From Clostridia bacterium (GTDB lineage: Bacteria; Bacillota; Clostridia; Lachnospirales; Lachnospiraceae), in the NCBI GenBank assembly GCA_003246295.1, contig QKAS01000072.1, positions 1-64,000 of the forward strand: 64,000 nucleotides of DNA, given 5' to 3'. How positions within the stretch are numbered: the first letter of the stretch is position 1; the number at the start of each line of letters is the position of its first letter. The notes beneath the pieces were generated by a model, which was given only the letters and a program-made list of their open reading frames with translations, had not been told where the DNA came from and ran no database searches. Below are positions 54,186 through 63,725 of the stretch, piece by piece. A program made the position numbers and the translations under genes.

Positions 54186-57100
54186 TTATATACCCCGTGA
54201 GAACTCTATATTTACATTATTTTTCACTACCTTTTCTTTACTAAACGGACTCAAATCAATAAATAGCTCTTTAAGGTTTTCGCTATTATCAAAGTTACTA
54301 AAAATATACTTCAACAATTCTTCCTGTCTAGCTTGTCCCAATGTTAATCTGTACATGGAAAGTATTTTTATCAATCTTTCGTAATTAATACCATCTTTGC
54401 TCATCGGGTACATAGGAACAATACGTTCAATCTTTACTTTTTGATTTTCTCCAAGACACCAGAAAGGGATTAAATCCGAACTATTTTCTTTCTTTTCTGA
54501 CTCGATTGCCTTTGTAAACATTTCATTCCAGATATCCTTAGCAAATAATATACTTCCATAGTTTTCTGCTATGTTTTGCCTGATAGCAAGACATTTATAG
54601 CGATTGATTCTTCCCTCTCGCTGCTCTAAATCAACGGGGTTTGATGGAAGATTCCAATGCATAATTTTTCTACAATAATTATGAAAATCCAAACCTTCTT
54701 GCCCAATAGAAGTAGTCGCTAACACAAACGGACGCATTGGAGAATTAAAAGCATTTCTAATACTTTCCTTACGATTTACCTTCTTCGAATCATCACCTTC
54801 GCCTTTCACAAATCCTACTGCAAATTGTGAGCGCAGAGTCATGCTCTTACTCTTATTTCCGCTAACTCTTGATTTGAAATCATTAAAAGTATCTATTGTA
54901 TAAGAAGCACTATGCATTTTTAGTGAATCTAACATAATATTGTGAATTAATTCATCCTTATCATGCTTCTCTGCAAATCCGATACTATCTAAAATCAAAT
55001 GATGATACTCATCCAACATGGATTGAAAACTGCCATCTTTACAATATTTAAGAACGTTTTGCCAATGTGAGTTATCATCCTTGCATCTTCCATATGCTAA
55101 ATCAACAATGGCAGTTGCTTCTGTGGTATTAAACCTATTGATGAATATCTTTGCTAATTCAGTTGCTTTTCCGGCATAACGGCCATTCATTCGATATGCA
55201 CAAACTGCAGGTGATGCAAGCACCATATTAATTAGCGTCTGAACTAAATCATCTGGCATTTTCCCAAGCACAATATCACCTGAACATAGTAGTTCTTCTA
55301 AACGTTCAATATGAAGTTTTAAACCTTTATTTCCTCTATCCTCTCCATCCTCATTCAGTTTTATAAGAGAATCGGTCAATGATTCTATCCATTCATCCAC
55401 ATATTCCAGACCATCTAGAAGCATTGGACAAAGATAATACCACTTATCATCAAAGCGATTTGATGTTCCTTGATATTTTTTTAGGGTAGTTAAAGATTCT
55501 TCAATCTTGAGCTTTATATCTTTTTCAATCTCCCTTAACGACATTCTGTCATTCATGTACTGAATTGGATTATAAAGGTTGGCTAAATATTTTGAAGGAT
55601 ATAAAAGATTAAATAAACTCATCCCCCTTGGTTCATTCTCTGATATATTAAATCGCAATCTTGATACTGGAAATCTCACTGATGATTTTGCATAATAATG
55701 AGCATTTTTCTTATCCTCATTTTGTGCCTGTCCTGACAATTTACCAACTGTTCTTCTCTCTGATTCATATGACACCAATGCTCCAATCATCCTTGGAACC
55801 ATTTCCCATGCCGAAAAAACAAGAATTTTCGAAAAGCCTGTGCTTTCTTTATAAACGCCTTGCATTTCGTAATAAGGCCTTGATGGTGGCACCCACAAAT
55901 ATAGTTCTGATTTATTATAAAATGAATGTTCGAGCAATTTCTCAAACCTTGAATTTACTTTGGGCAGTTCTTCATAGCGATCAACTTTTGTTGTATTTAA
56001 CCATAGAAGATTCTTTTTAGCCAAGTTGACTTCATCAGGATTTTTCTTGAAATACTTTTCAATGCTTTCTTTTACTTTATAATTTCTCATAAAAGAAAGT
56101 ATATAAGGACAACTTTTTATGTAATCAACGGGTAATGAAAAGTCTGCATGTATCTCGTTCAATAACTGACCTGCTTCTAAATAAGATCTTATGTCATTTT
56201 CACATATCTCCATGTGCTTTTTTACAGATGAATCATCAATATAATCACCAGAATTCATTACAGATATTCTCTCTGTTCTGCAAACGCCTTGATACATAGC
56301 ATCCTCAGCTTGATTTTTAACTTGGAGTATTGCCGTGTCGCCCTCTTTCATTTCATGAAGCTTTACCGAATAATTAGACCATACTTCTTTAAAATGTACC
56401 TGTTTATTTTCATCATCAAATAGAAATTCCATCACATCAAAAAATTCTGACAGAGGCTCATCTGATTGTGCTTCATTAACCTCATCAATGGTAGAATATA
56501 GCTTATAAGGTGTTGCTGATAGAAGAAGAATATGAATATCTTTCGTATGCATAAATTTTTTTGCAAGAATTCCTGTGTCACTGGTTTCGTCAGATGAAAG
56601 TAGAAATTTAAATCTCTGAAATTCATCCATGATAACTAAATCCGGTTGTAACATTGAAACACTAATTTCAGCAAACATAACTCGAAGTTTATTAATAATA
56701 AATCCGTCAGTATATTCTTTTTCCCTTTCATATCTTATTGCAGCCAAATGATTCATTACTATTTCCTGCAACCCATTTTCTAAAAGAGAATCTGTAAATT
56801 TTAAAATTACATTGGCGGGATATTCTCCATTTGTAATTTCTTCGCATTTATTCACTCGATCTATGTACTTCCATTTTGCCCAATCCCATGCCTTATCAGC
56901 GCCGTATACCAATAAATCTTCCATTGCCTTTGAATACTTCGAAAACAATCCACTTCTTTTAAGTATGGCAAACATTAGCGCTCTTTCTTCAACATTACCT
57001 CCACCATTTGTCATTCGAAATGAAGTGTCTGGCGTGAGCGGAATTAATTGTATATATCCGTTACGAATATCTGCATTATTTTCCTGTTCAGTTATCTTTA

Positions 57101-57440
57101 AATGTTGCATAGATAGCCTTGTTTCGGATACCCCATCAACATTAGTAGTAGAGGATACTTTCAACTTTCTAATATTCTGATTTGCAATATTTTGATTGGA
57201 ACATATGTATACTACTTTAAACAAATCATCGCCCTGTTCAAGACGAAGTTTTGCCGTTTTCACAATTGCACCTCTTGCAATTAAAGTTTTTCCAAGTCCA
57301 ACTTCATCGGCAACCAGGACCCGAGATTGACCGTTTCGAAATAAATAATCAATTCTATTAACAGTTTCTCTTTGGAAATCTTTTAATCCATTCATTGTAT
57401 TTTGTTCAATCTCTATGATATCAAATGAATAATCATACAT
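54186..57440 (-). CDS. SNF2/SF2-type helicase of the DUF6361-PLD module
   Basis: A 1084-residue helicase. The first RecA domain has VADEVGLGKTLIA (43-55), VIMDEFQRF (DEFQ at about 282) and LLSATPY. The second ends LATTSIGQEGLDF and EQREGRINRYK. About 400 residues of helical insertion separate the two. It differs from the BREX helicase at 41-44 kb in motif II (DEFQ in place of DEAH). It starts 14 bp past the PLD gene and should move along nucleic acid to feed or position the PLD nuclease. Confidence 0.87.
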   Translation of the reverse strand: MYDYSFDIIEIEQNTMNGLKDFQRETVNRIDYLFRNGQSRVLVADEVGLGKTLIARGAIVKTAKLRLEQGDDLFKVVYICSNQNIANQNIRKLKVSSTTNVDGVSETRLSMQHLKITEQENNADIRNGYIQLIPLTPDTSFRMTNGGGNVEERALMFAILKRSGLFSKYSKAMEDLLVYGADKAWDWAKWKYIDRVNKCEEITNGEYPANVILKFTDSLLENGLQEIVMNHLAAIRYEREKEYTDGFIINKLRVMFAEISVSMLQPDLVIMDEFQRFKFLLSSDETSDTGILAKKFMHTKDIHILLLSATPYKLYSTIDEVNEAQSDEPLSEFFDVMEFLFDDENKQVHFKEVWSNYSVKLHEMKEGDTAILQVKNQAEDAMYQGVCRTERISVMNSGDYIDDSSVKKHMEICENDIRSYLEAGQLLNEIHADFSLPVDYIKSCPYILSFMRNYKVKESIEKYFKKNPDEVNLAKKNLLWLNTTKVDRYEELPKVNSRFEKLLEHSFYNKSELYLWVPPSRPYYEMQGVYKESTGFSKILVFSAWEMVPRMIGALVSYESERRTVGKLSGQAQNEDKKNAHYYAKSSVRFPVSRLRFNISENEPRGMSLFNLLYPSKYLANLYNPIQYMNDRMSLREIEKDIKLKIEESLTTLKKYQGTSNRFDDKWYYLCPMLLDGLEYVDEWIESLTDSLIKLNEDGEDRGNKGLKLHIERLEELLCSGDIVLGKMPDDLVQTLINMVLASPAVCAYRMNGRYAGKATELAKIFINRFNTTEATAIVDLAYGRCKDDNSHWQNVLKYCKDGSFQSMLDEYHHLILDSIGFAEKHDKDELIHNIMLDSLKMHSASYTIDTFNDFKSRVSGNKSKSMTLRSQFAVGFVKGEGDDSKKVNRKESIRNAFNSPMRPFVLATTSIGQEGLDFHNYCRKIMHWNLPSNPVDLEQREGRINRYKCLAIRQNIAENYGSILFAKDIWNEMFTKAIESEKKENSSDLIPFWCLGENQKVKIERIVPMYPMSKDGINYERLIKILSMYRLTLGQARQEELLKYIFSNFDNSENLKELFIDLSPFSKEKVVKNNVNIEFSRGI

Positions 57441-57454
57441 GTCACTGGAACCTC

Positions 57455-59269
57455 CTATTTAAGTCTTAGTATTTTTCTAAACATTTCATATATCTCACGA
57501 AATTCCTCAGGTATAATTGATTCGTCCGTTATCATATTCATAAGATATGTAATTTCCTGTAGTCGTTCTGGCTCATTCAGAGCTGTTTTTAACAATTTTT
57601 CATATATTGCCGGTGTTCCAAAACTGCTATTTCTGAACATACCAGATTCGCCCATCTTTTGTTTTTCTAAATATGTAAGAAGATAATCATCGCCCAGTAC
57701 AAATGCTATATACTCAATAAATGTTTTTTTATCATTAACAATACTATTTACAACAGCACTTTCACGATCATCCGGGAGTCCATAGGTTGGGATCATAATT
57801 ACACGTTCCATTGTTTCATTTTCACCCTTCACTTTAACAGTATAAAATTCTGATAACTGAAGCATATCCAACTCATATATTTTAACTTCTGCTGCAAACT
57901 CAGCTTCCTTTTTGCTTCTTAACGGTGATACATATACATTTGAATATTTTTCTTCTACATCTTCTGCATCAAAGCTAATACTCAAATCAAATTTTTCATT
58001 TCTCGCTGTAATTGCAGCTCTACCATTCATTCGACAGATATTTTTTATCATCTGTTCCATTTTATTTTTTTCATCACCTTCAGAAGTTTCCAAAACATCT
58101 TCAATCCTTGATTCTTCAAAAGGATTTTCTGGATTTTCAGGAGCTCCATTAAACAGATCTTTTAACAAAATCGCACTATTCAGATACCTATTCTGAGACA
58201 GCAGGCAAATCATCATTTCTACATTCTGATTAACAGCTGCATAACTTGCATTCATTGATCCCAAGAAAAATTCTGTATACGAATCTTTTCTTCTTAAGTA
58301 AATCTTTGCATGAATATCTTGCTTTTGTTTTTCCGTTTTCTCATCTGAAAAACTGTCTTCTCCATCGATAATTGTATCCTTCATAGTAAAAATTTTAAAA
58401 TTATTTACATCTGAAGCTTTTAATTTACCAAGTTCGGATTTCCTTGTAATTAATGTACGGCTGCAATTTTTCAGTCCTTTTACATCACTGTTCCAATTCT
58501 TAATTGTGCTTGCTGATAGAAATGGAGACATAACTACCAAATCATGAAAGCTATCCAATAATAATGCGGAATTGTTCATATCATACTGCTTTCTTCCAAT
58601 TCCCAATGGCATTACTAAGAAATCCTTAAACTCTTTAGAATCTGTATCAAAAGTTACATTTTTAAGTTCATTACATAAGTTTCTTATTATGCTTTTTTTC
58701 TCTTTATCACCTTTATAATTTTCGCTTATATTGCTATTTAGATATTGTAAAAAATCAATAATAGGTTTTGTTTTTTCTGGTGCCTCAAGTTCTTGGTTGC
58801 TTTCTAGAACAACGCTTACATCCCAGCTCCTATCAAAGGTCAAATTCCTGCTTAATACAATAAACCTATACGTGCGTTCTCCTTTGTCGTTACAATATTG
58901 TAATAACCAGACTTTAGGATGAAATGCTGGATAACGGCTCATTTTCTCTTTTTTAGGTAACGCTACTGGTATTACCATTTTTTCTAATAATAAGCATAAT
59001 GCACTTGGTTTTTGCGGTAATTTTATCTGCCCTGCTTCGCAAAACAATAAGATTTTATCTGAAATATTTCTTATGGCATTTAAAAGGCAAATAGGATTAT
59101 TTATTAATTCTGAATCAGTTTCTTCTTTAATACCCAATGTGATAGCCACTGCTGTCAATGCTTCTAAATCAAGTGAATATGATGTTCCAACTGCTTTCTC
59201 TAATTTATAACCTTCAGGAGGCAATAGAATATTTCCATAATTCAATCTGTCTTTTTCAGTTTTAAGCAT
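57455..59269 (-). CDS. phospholipase D-like nuclease with two HKD motifs
   Basis: About 604 residues. Two HxK motifs of the PLD superfamily are visible: HPKVWLL...LSRNLTFD and HAKIYLRRK...GSMNAS, each with the downstream Ser/Asn (about residues 117 and 320 from this start). PLD-fold proteins in defence loci are mainly nucleases. The frame opens at 59320, but ATG at 59269 follows the upstream stop as TAAAATG with AAGGAG before it, so translation is coupled to the DUF6361 gene. The C-terminal 200 residues match no family I know. Confidence 0.85.
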   Translation of the reverse strand: MLKTEKDRLNYGNILLPPEGYKLEKAVGTSYSLDLEALTAVAITLGIKEETDSELINNPICLLNAIRNISDKILLFCEAGQIKLPQKPSALCLLLEKMVIPVALPKKEKMSRYPAFHPKVWLLQYCNDKGERTYRFIVLSRNLTFDRSWDVSVVLESNQELEAPEKTKPIIDFLQYLNSNISENYKGDKEKKSIIRNLCNELKNVTFDTDSKEFKDFLVMPLGIGRKQYDMNNSALLLDSFHDLVVMSPFLSASTIKNWNSDVKGLKNCSRTLITRKSELGKLKASDVNNFKIFTMKDTIIDGEDSFSDEKTEKQKQDIHAKIYLRRKDSYTEFFLGSMNASYAAVNQNVEMMICLLSQNRYLNSAILLKDLFNGAPENPENPFEESRIEDVLETSEGDEKNKMEQMIKNICRMNGRAAITARNEKFDLSISFDAEDVEEKYSNVYVSPLRSKKEAEFAAEVKIYELDMLQLSEFYTVKVKGENETMERVIMIPTYGLPDDRESAVVNSIVNDKKTFIEYIAFVLGDDYLLTYLEKQKMGESGMFRNSSFGTPAIYEKLLKTALNEPERLQEITYLMNMITDESIIPEEFREIYEMFRKILRLK

Positions 59270-59270
59270 T

Positions 59271-60461
59271 TTACATTGCCTCTCCTTCGTATATATCATT
59301 AATAATACGCTTTGCTCCACTAAATCTATAATCTAGAGATATCATTCCAATCCAAGCATTCTCATCAAATTCACCGATTCGATTTACCTTTGCTCTGGCT
59401 TTACCTTTCAAATCATTTTCTCGATTCTTAATGATTTCTCTTACTTTAACAATATTTTCTTCTAACAAAGTTTCTTTCAGACTGTTTAGAAAAGATTTTA
59501 ATCTATAATTCGTTATGCCAAACCTAATATAAATAGAATTCAAATCAAGTGAAGAATATGTACTTATATTTCCCTTCAATTCATCCCACAAATCAATCGC
59601 ACGAGTATTATTTTCAGCTGAAATGATTAAATTGTATTGCACAAATGCCATTTGAATAAAACGTCCGAACTCAACTGCCATACGCATATCTAATCTCAAT
59701 TTATCTGAAACATCATCCTTAATATCTTCGTATAATGCAGCAAAAGAAACGTATTTATTGGCATCTATATTATTTTTTAATAGATATGCGAATAAGCTGT
59801 CTGGGATTTCATTTATTATCTGTTTTCTCAAGAAATATGCTTCTTCCGGCAAGAGATGAATCTTCAGATTAGCTCTCCAATCTGTTTTGAATACGTCTGG
59901 CAAGTTCCAAAAATTGAACTTGAAGATATCACCTGCATCTTTATCGTCCTTTTCATTTTCTTCAGCCTCATCATTATGATTCCCCAATTTGATCACTTTT
60001 TTTTGATTTTTTAAGGAACATGCTAATTTTATGTATTCGGAAATGGATATTTTATCATTTGTAAATAATTTAAAAGTACGAATTCCATTCCAATATATGT
60101 TTGACGGTTTTCTGGCTACCCATTTGTTAGGAAGTGACCTTGCTCCGATGACACCATCTTTATCGCTTTCCAGCATTTTTATTGCACATTGTTTTTCTTC
60201 ATCATTTATCTTTTTAAGAATTGTATCAATGTTGTTCCCATATTTTCCGTCTTCTACTTCTTTTAATACATATGGCACAATAAAAAAATATTTTGCTCTT
60301 GTCTGGACTGTAGATGTTCCAGGAAAAAATATATTTGCAAAACTGTCCCTAATAATTCCGATACCTAATTCATCTACTGCGCCATCCTCACTTAGAAGAT
60401 TAATAACATCCAAAACCTTTTCTCTTTCCTCTTTAGAAAAATCAATCCACCCTAATTGCAT
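59271..60461 (-). CDS. DUF6361-family protein
   Basis: A 396-residue protein recognised by its N-terminus (LGWIDFSKEEREKVLDVINLLSEDGAVDELGIGIIRDSFANIFFPGTSTVQTRAKYFFIVPY), conserved in DUF6361. The rest is helical and charged (DEAEENEKDDKDAGD near residue 180). No catalytic motif is seen. From memory, relatives often stand with PLD and helicase genes. It may be a sensor or scaffold. It overlaps the PLD frame. Confidence 0.8.
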   Translation of the reverse strand: MQLGWIDFSKEEREKVLDVINLLSEDGAVDELGIGIIRDSFANIFFPGTSTVQTRAKYFFIVPYVLKEVEDGKYGNNIDTILKKINDEEKQCAIKMLESDKDGVIGARSLPNKWVARKPSNIYWNGIRTFKLFTNDKISISEYIKLACSLKNQKKVIKLGNHNDEAEENEKDDKDAGDIFKFNFWNLPDVFKTDWRANLKIHLLPEEAYFLRKQIINEIPDSLFAYLLKNNIDANKYVSFAALYEDIKDDVSDKLRLDMRMAVEFGRFIQMAFVQYNLIISAENNTRAIDLWDELKGNISTYSSLDLNSIYIRFGITNYRLKSFLNSLKETLLEENIVKVREIIKNRENDLKGKARAKVNRIGEFDENAWIGMISLDYRFSGAKRIINDIYEGEAM

Positions 60462-60531
60462 TTATTTTGCACCTCAACGTTTTCTTCATTATACTAGTAT
60501 TAAATAATTGCTATTACTCCTAACATCCGTC

Positions 60532-61599
60532 TTATAACATTTTAAAGTAGTCATTTACTTGATATAACTTCTGCGCGATATCCAATATTAATTCTTTCAA
60601 TTCAATTTGAGACAGCCAGATCTGAGGAATTATCTCCATTCCACCTTTTGCTCCAATAATATTTCCACATATTGCTCCCGTCGAATCGCTGTCGCCATCA
60701 TGGTTCACAGCCAATTGCAATGCTTTCTTAAAATCCTTTTCCTTTAATGCACAATATATGGCAATCGATAATGCTTCTTCCGCAATCCATCCTTCTCCTA
60801 ATTCACGAATTGCCTTTGATGTATCTATATCCGTATTAGCCAACTCTATTGCTTTTTTCAATGCCAGTGTTGTTTCCCTATTCGTATCAAACTGTCTCAA
60901 CATTTCAAATGAAGAATCTAAACCTTCAACTAGCGTCTTGCCATTTATTAGTTCAGCAATTATAACCGCAAACGCTCCTGCCGAAATATACCCCGTTGGA
61001 TGCCCATGCGTTAAAGCCGCAATTTTCATTCCGTGATCCATAGCTTCTTCTGGATATTTATGCAAAAAAAGACCAACTGGTGCAACACGCATGACGCCAC
61101 CACAGCCTTTGCTATTATTAATCGGTTGTTCTATTGTTCCCATTCTTCCTTGTGCAAGGGCAGACAAACAACTATTACCTGGTGCTCGTCTAGCGAATAA
61201 TTCTGTATACTCCATGATGGTTTTATCATAGGTAATAATATAATTTTCAGTTTCATGTGGTTGTTTTTCTAACCAACAGTCATTGCATACCGTCCCCGTC
61301 TGGGTATAATGCCATCTATAGTATGATTGCAATGTACCGCTACCTTCATACGAACCTATGCCTCTTTCTGAACATCGCAAATGGGACCAAATTAACCCAT
61401 CAGAAGTAAATAGTGTCATCTGTGTATCATCAGAAATCAGAGCTTTACCAGTTTTCTTATCTACTGATAAATCTCTAATTCCATTCTCCCCATATTCTGA
61501 AACAATTTCACTTTTGCTCATAAATTCGATAGGATAACCTAGGGCATCTCCCAGCGCTCCGCCTAAAAGACAAGCTAAATATTTATTTTTATAATCCAT
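60532..61599 (-). CDS. ADP-ribosylglycohydrolase family protein
   Basis: A 355-residue DraG/ARH-type hydrolase that removes ADP-ribose from proteins, nucleic acids or small molecules. The metal-binding motifs are whole: GDALGYPIEF, SDDTQMTLFTSDGL near residue 56, and HDGDSDSTGAICGNIIGA near 305, the conserved acidic set for two Mg ions. It stands between the WYL regulator (35 bp) and DUF6361 gene (70 bp). This suggests that ADP-ribose signalling or modification is part of the system. Confidence 0.9.
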   Translation of the reverse strand: MDYKNKYLACLLGGALGDALGYPIEFMSKSEIVSEYGENGIRDLSVDKKTGKALISDDTQMTLFTSDGLIWSHLRCSERGIGSYEGSGTLQSYYRWHYTQTGTVCNDCWLEKQPHETENYIITYDKTIMEYTELFARRAPGNSCLSALAQGRMGTIEQPINNSKGCGGVMRVAPVGLFLHKYPEEAMDHGMKIAALTHGHPTGYISAGAFAVIIAELINGKTLVEGLDSSFEMLRQFDTNRETTLALKKAIELANTDIDTSKAIRELGEGWIAEEALSIAIYCALKEKDFKKALQLAVNHDGDSDSTGAICGNIIGAKGGMEIIPQIWLSQIELKELILDIAQKLYQVNDYFKML

Positions 61600-61633
61600 T
61601 TACGTCTCCTAAGATCTTTATCCTTCTATTTTG

Positions 61634-62623
61634 TTACTTGTATTGTTCCATAAGCCTTTTTGCCTCTTTCCTCATCATGTCAACCACATTTTCCGGCGAT
61701 ACCACCTTTGCCCCAGCTCCAAGTCCGACTATCCATGCAAGAAATTGCTGACTAACTTCAATATCTACACTTATGGTAAAATGTTCACTATCTGCTGGAA
61801 TAATCGTAGCATCTTTCCCAAAACGATCGATAATGACGCCGACTAAATTATTGGCGCATTCAAGTTTTACATTTACTTCGGTTCCGCCAAACATCCCAAA
61901 CATTTTCTTTGCATATACTGCCATATCAAACTTTTTAAATTGTTCTTTACCATCTCTAGCGTCTTCCGTCAAAGTTATATGTAACATCTTATCTACTCGA
62001 AAATGCTTAATTTTTTCTTCTACAGAATCATAAGCAACCATATAATAATTTTCATTATCCCACATTAATGCCCACGGACTGACATTATACAAAGCTCCAC
62101 CTTTTTTAAGTTTTATTTTCTTGTCTACCGTCCATTGCGAATATTGAAAAGTAATTTGACTGTTTGAATTTATTGATTCATGAAGATGATCTACATTGTA
62201 ATAGATACTTTCATTCATGGTTTTTATGCGATTAGATACATATACTTGTCTTTGCAGTTCTTTAGCTTCAAAATTGCTAGCAAAACTCTCTATTTTTTTG
62301 ATTAATTCATTTGACTTTTTTGCTGTAATAAACTTCGAAGACTGAACCGCATCTACTAAAAGCTTCAGCTCTGCTAATTCAAACTTACGATTTACCAGAT
62401 GGTAAAAATATGTTCCTTTTTCCTGAAATCCCTTAATGTCTAAACCATATTGCTTCAATGCCTCTATATCAGCATAGATTGACTTTCTTTCCGCATTAAT
62501 ATCATTGCTACCTAAATAATTTAAAATATCAACCATCGTAATATAATGTGTTTCGTCTGTTTTATCCAAGAAAAGTTGCATTAAATACATACTTTTCATT
62601 TTTTGATTTGATCCTCTAGCCAT
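61634..62623 (-). CDS. WYL-domain transcriptional regulator (BrxR-like)
   Basis: A 329-residue regulator. The N-terminal winged helix (MYLMQLFLDKTDETHYITMVDILNYLGSNDINAERKSIYADIEALKQYG) is followed by a WYL domain (ITFQYSQWTVDKKIKLKKGGALYNVSPWALMWDNENYYMVAYD) and a WCX-like end. WYL proteins bind ligands such as nucleotides; BrxR of BREX islands is of this kind and represses defence genes. AAGGAG precedes the ATG. It is first in the WYL-ARH-DUF6361-PLD-helicase operon. Confidence 0.92.
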   Translation of the reverse strand: MARGSNQKMKSMYLMQLFLDKTDETHYITMVDILNYLGSNDINAERKSIYADIEALKQYGLDIKGFQEKGTYFYHLVNRKFELAELKLLVDAVQSSKFITAKKSNELIKKIESFASNFEAKELQRQVYVSNRIKTMNESIYYNVDHLHESINSNSQITFQYSQWTVDKKIKLKKGGALYNVSPWALMWDNENYYMVAYDSVEEKIKHFRVDKMLHITLTEDARDGKEQFKKFDMAVYAKKMFGMFGGTEVNVKLECANNLVGVIIDRFGKDATIIPADSEHFTISVDIEVSQQFLAWIVGLGAGAKVVSPENVVDMMRKEAKRLMEQYK

Positions 62624-62667
62624 GCGTAGCTCCTTTCTATTTCACGTTCAAACTACAATATGACTAG

Positions 62668-62697
62668 ATTATAACACACCATTAATTACAAGTCCAA
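62668..62697 (-). promoter_or_regulatory. promoter of the WYL-to-helicase operon
   Basis: Minus strand TTGGAC (62692-62697), 18 bp, TATAAT (62668-62673) with TG one base before it (extended -10). It lies 45 bp upstream of the WYL start. Confidence 0.65.
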
Positions 62698-62834
62698 AAA
62701 ATCGTACTTCTATTTCATCCTTCACCACTGCATTTTTCATAGTACTCACATATCAAGCAGCAGCTGTGACATTTTTTCCTTCTACTTTGGAATATCCAAT
62801 ATTTTATTCTATTTATCATAACGTCACTGCTTTC

Positions 62835-63497
62835 TTATAAAAGTATTTCCCATGTCACCGTTACAGTGTCTGTAATATCCAAATCTTCCGGTTCTATATC
62901 CAAGGAGCTTTCATAACTACAGGCTGATTCTTCACACAAAATTGCTCTATCATAGTTTACCGGTTCACTGTAAATATTAATTTCACCCCATGTGTAATTG
63001 ATATTTACCACCCTGCCTAATTTTACTCCTGCTGCCTTTGTTAAAATTTCTGCCTTCGCCTTCGAATCTGCAACGGCTTTTGCCAATAGTTGATTCTTAG
63101 CATCTTCCATATCTTTTATTTTATATTGAATTGAAAATTCTGGATTGATTGGGCATCTTGCAATCAAAGACAATATTTTTGCAAGTCTTTTGCTATCAGA
63201 AAGAAATTCTATCTTTAAATCATGGTTGCATTTATATCCGATAAACCTTTTTTTCCAGTTATCCCGTTCTTTATAGCTTTCATATTCCAAATCAAGATTA
63301 AACCGTTTTGTCTTTATATCTTCTTTTTTGAAATCTTCTGACTTAAGCGCATCCCTCAATAGTGAAACTGCATCAGCTGAGGCATCCATTGTCGCTTCAT
63401 AAGTATCTCGAACAGTTTCCAAAGAAATATTAATTATAATTGTATCCGGCGGTAATGAGATCTTCCCTTTACCTGTTACTGTAATGATTTCATTCAT
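62835..63497 (-). CDS. SIMPL-domain protein (DUF541)
   Basis: A 220-residue SIMPL protein: ITVTGKGKISLPPDTIIINISLET at the start, then KTKRFNLDLEYES, IQYKIKDMEDAKNQLLAKAVADSKAKAEILTKAAGVKLGRVVNINY. There is no signal peptide, unlike many exported relatives. Function is poorly known; BP26-like members form channels or rings. It follows the small basic gene by 15 bp. It is probably element cargo, but could mark another region. Confidence 0.85.
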   Translation of the reverse strand: MNEIITVTGKGKISLPPDTIIINISLETVRDTYEATMDASADAVSLLRDALKSEDFKKEDIKTKRFNLDLEYESYKERDNWKKRFIGYKCNHDLKIEFLSDSKRLAKILSLIARCPINPEFSIQYKIKDMEDAKNQLLAKAVADSKAKAEILTKAAGVKLGRVVNINYTWGEINIYSEPVNYDRAILCEESACSYESSLDIEPEDLDITDTVTVTWEILL

Positions 63498-63512
63498 ATG
63501 TATTATCCTCCC

Positions 63513-63725
63513 TTATTTGAATAACTTTTTAAAGATATCTCCAATTCCAAATGTTGTACGGTGATAAACTGCATTATTAACTGATTCCTTTGGATTCTTT
63601 ATAAATCCCATTCCTTTTTTGCCATACAATGGATTAATTGCTCGCTTTGCCTGCCTTTTCCATTTCCCTGTAGTTCTAGCTTTTAAACTTCTTTTTAGAC
63701 TTGGTTGTCGCATTCCAACTTTCAT
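63513..63725 (-). CDS. small basic hypothetical protein
   Basis: A 70-residue very basic protein (KRSLKARTTGKWKRQAKRAINPLYGKKGMGFIKNPK...). GGAGGT lies before the ATG. Similar KRAxNPLYGKKG proteins occur in Clostridia without a known role. It is the first gene of a pair with the SIMPL gene. In the remaining 63726-64000 I see only AT-rich sequence. Confidence 0.65.
   Translation of the reverse strand: MKVGMRQPSLKRSLKARTTGKWKRQAKRAINPLYGKKGMGFIKNPKESVNNAVYHRTTFGIGDIFKKLFK

Noticed and set aside
54186-59269. Classic DISARM
   Set aside because: Helicase and PLD genes are present, but no DrmB-like (DUF1998) or DISARM methyltransferase gene accompanies them.
60031-60507. 158-residue plus-strand frame over the DUF6361 gene
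   Set aside because: It is a reverse-strand shadow of the conserved DUF6361 N-terminus.
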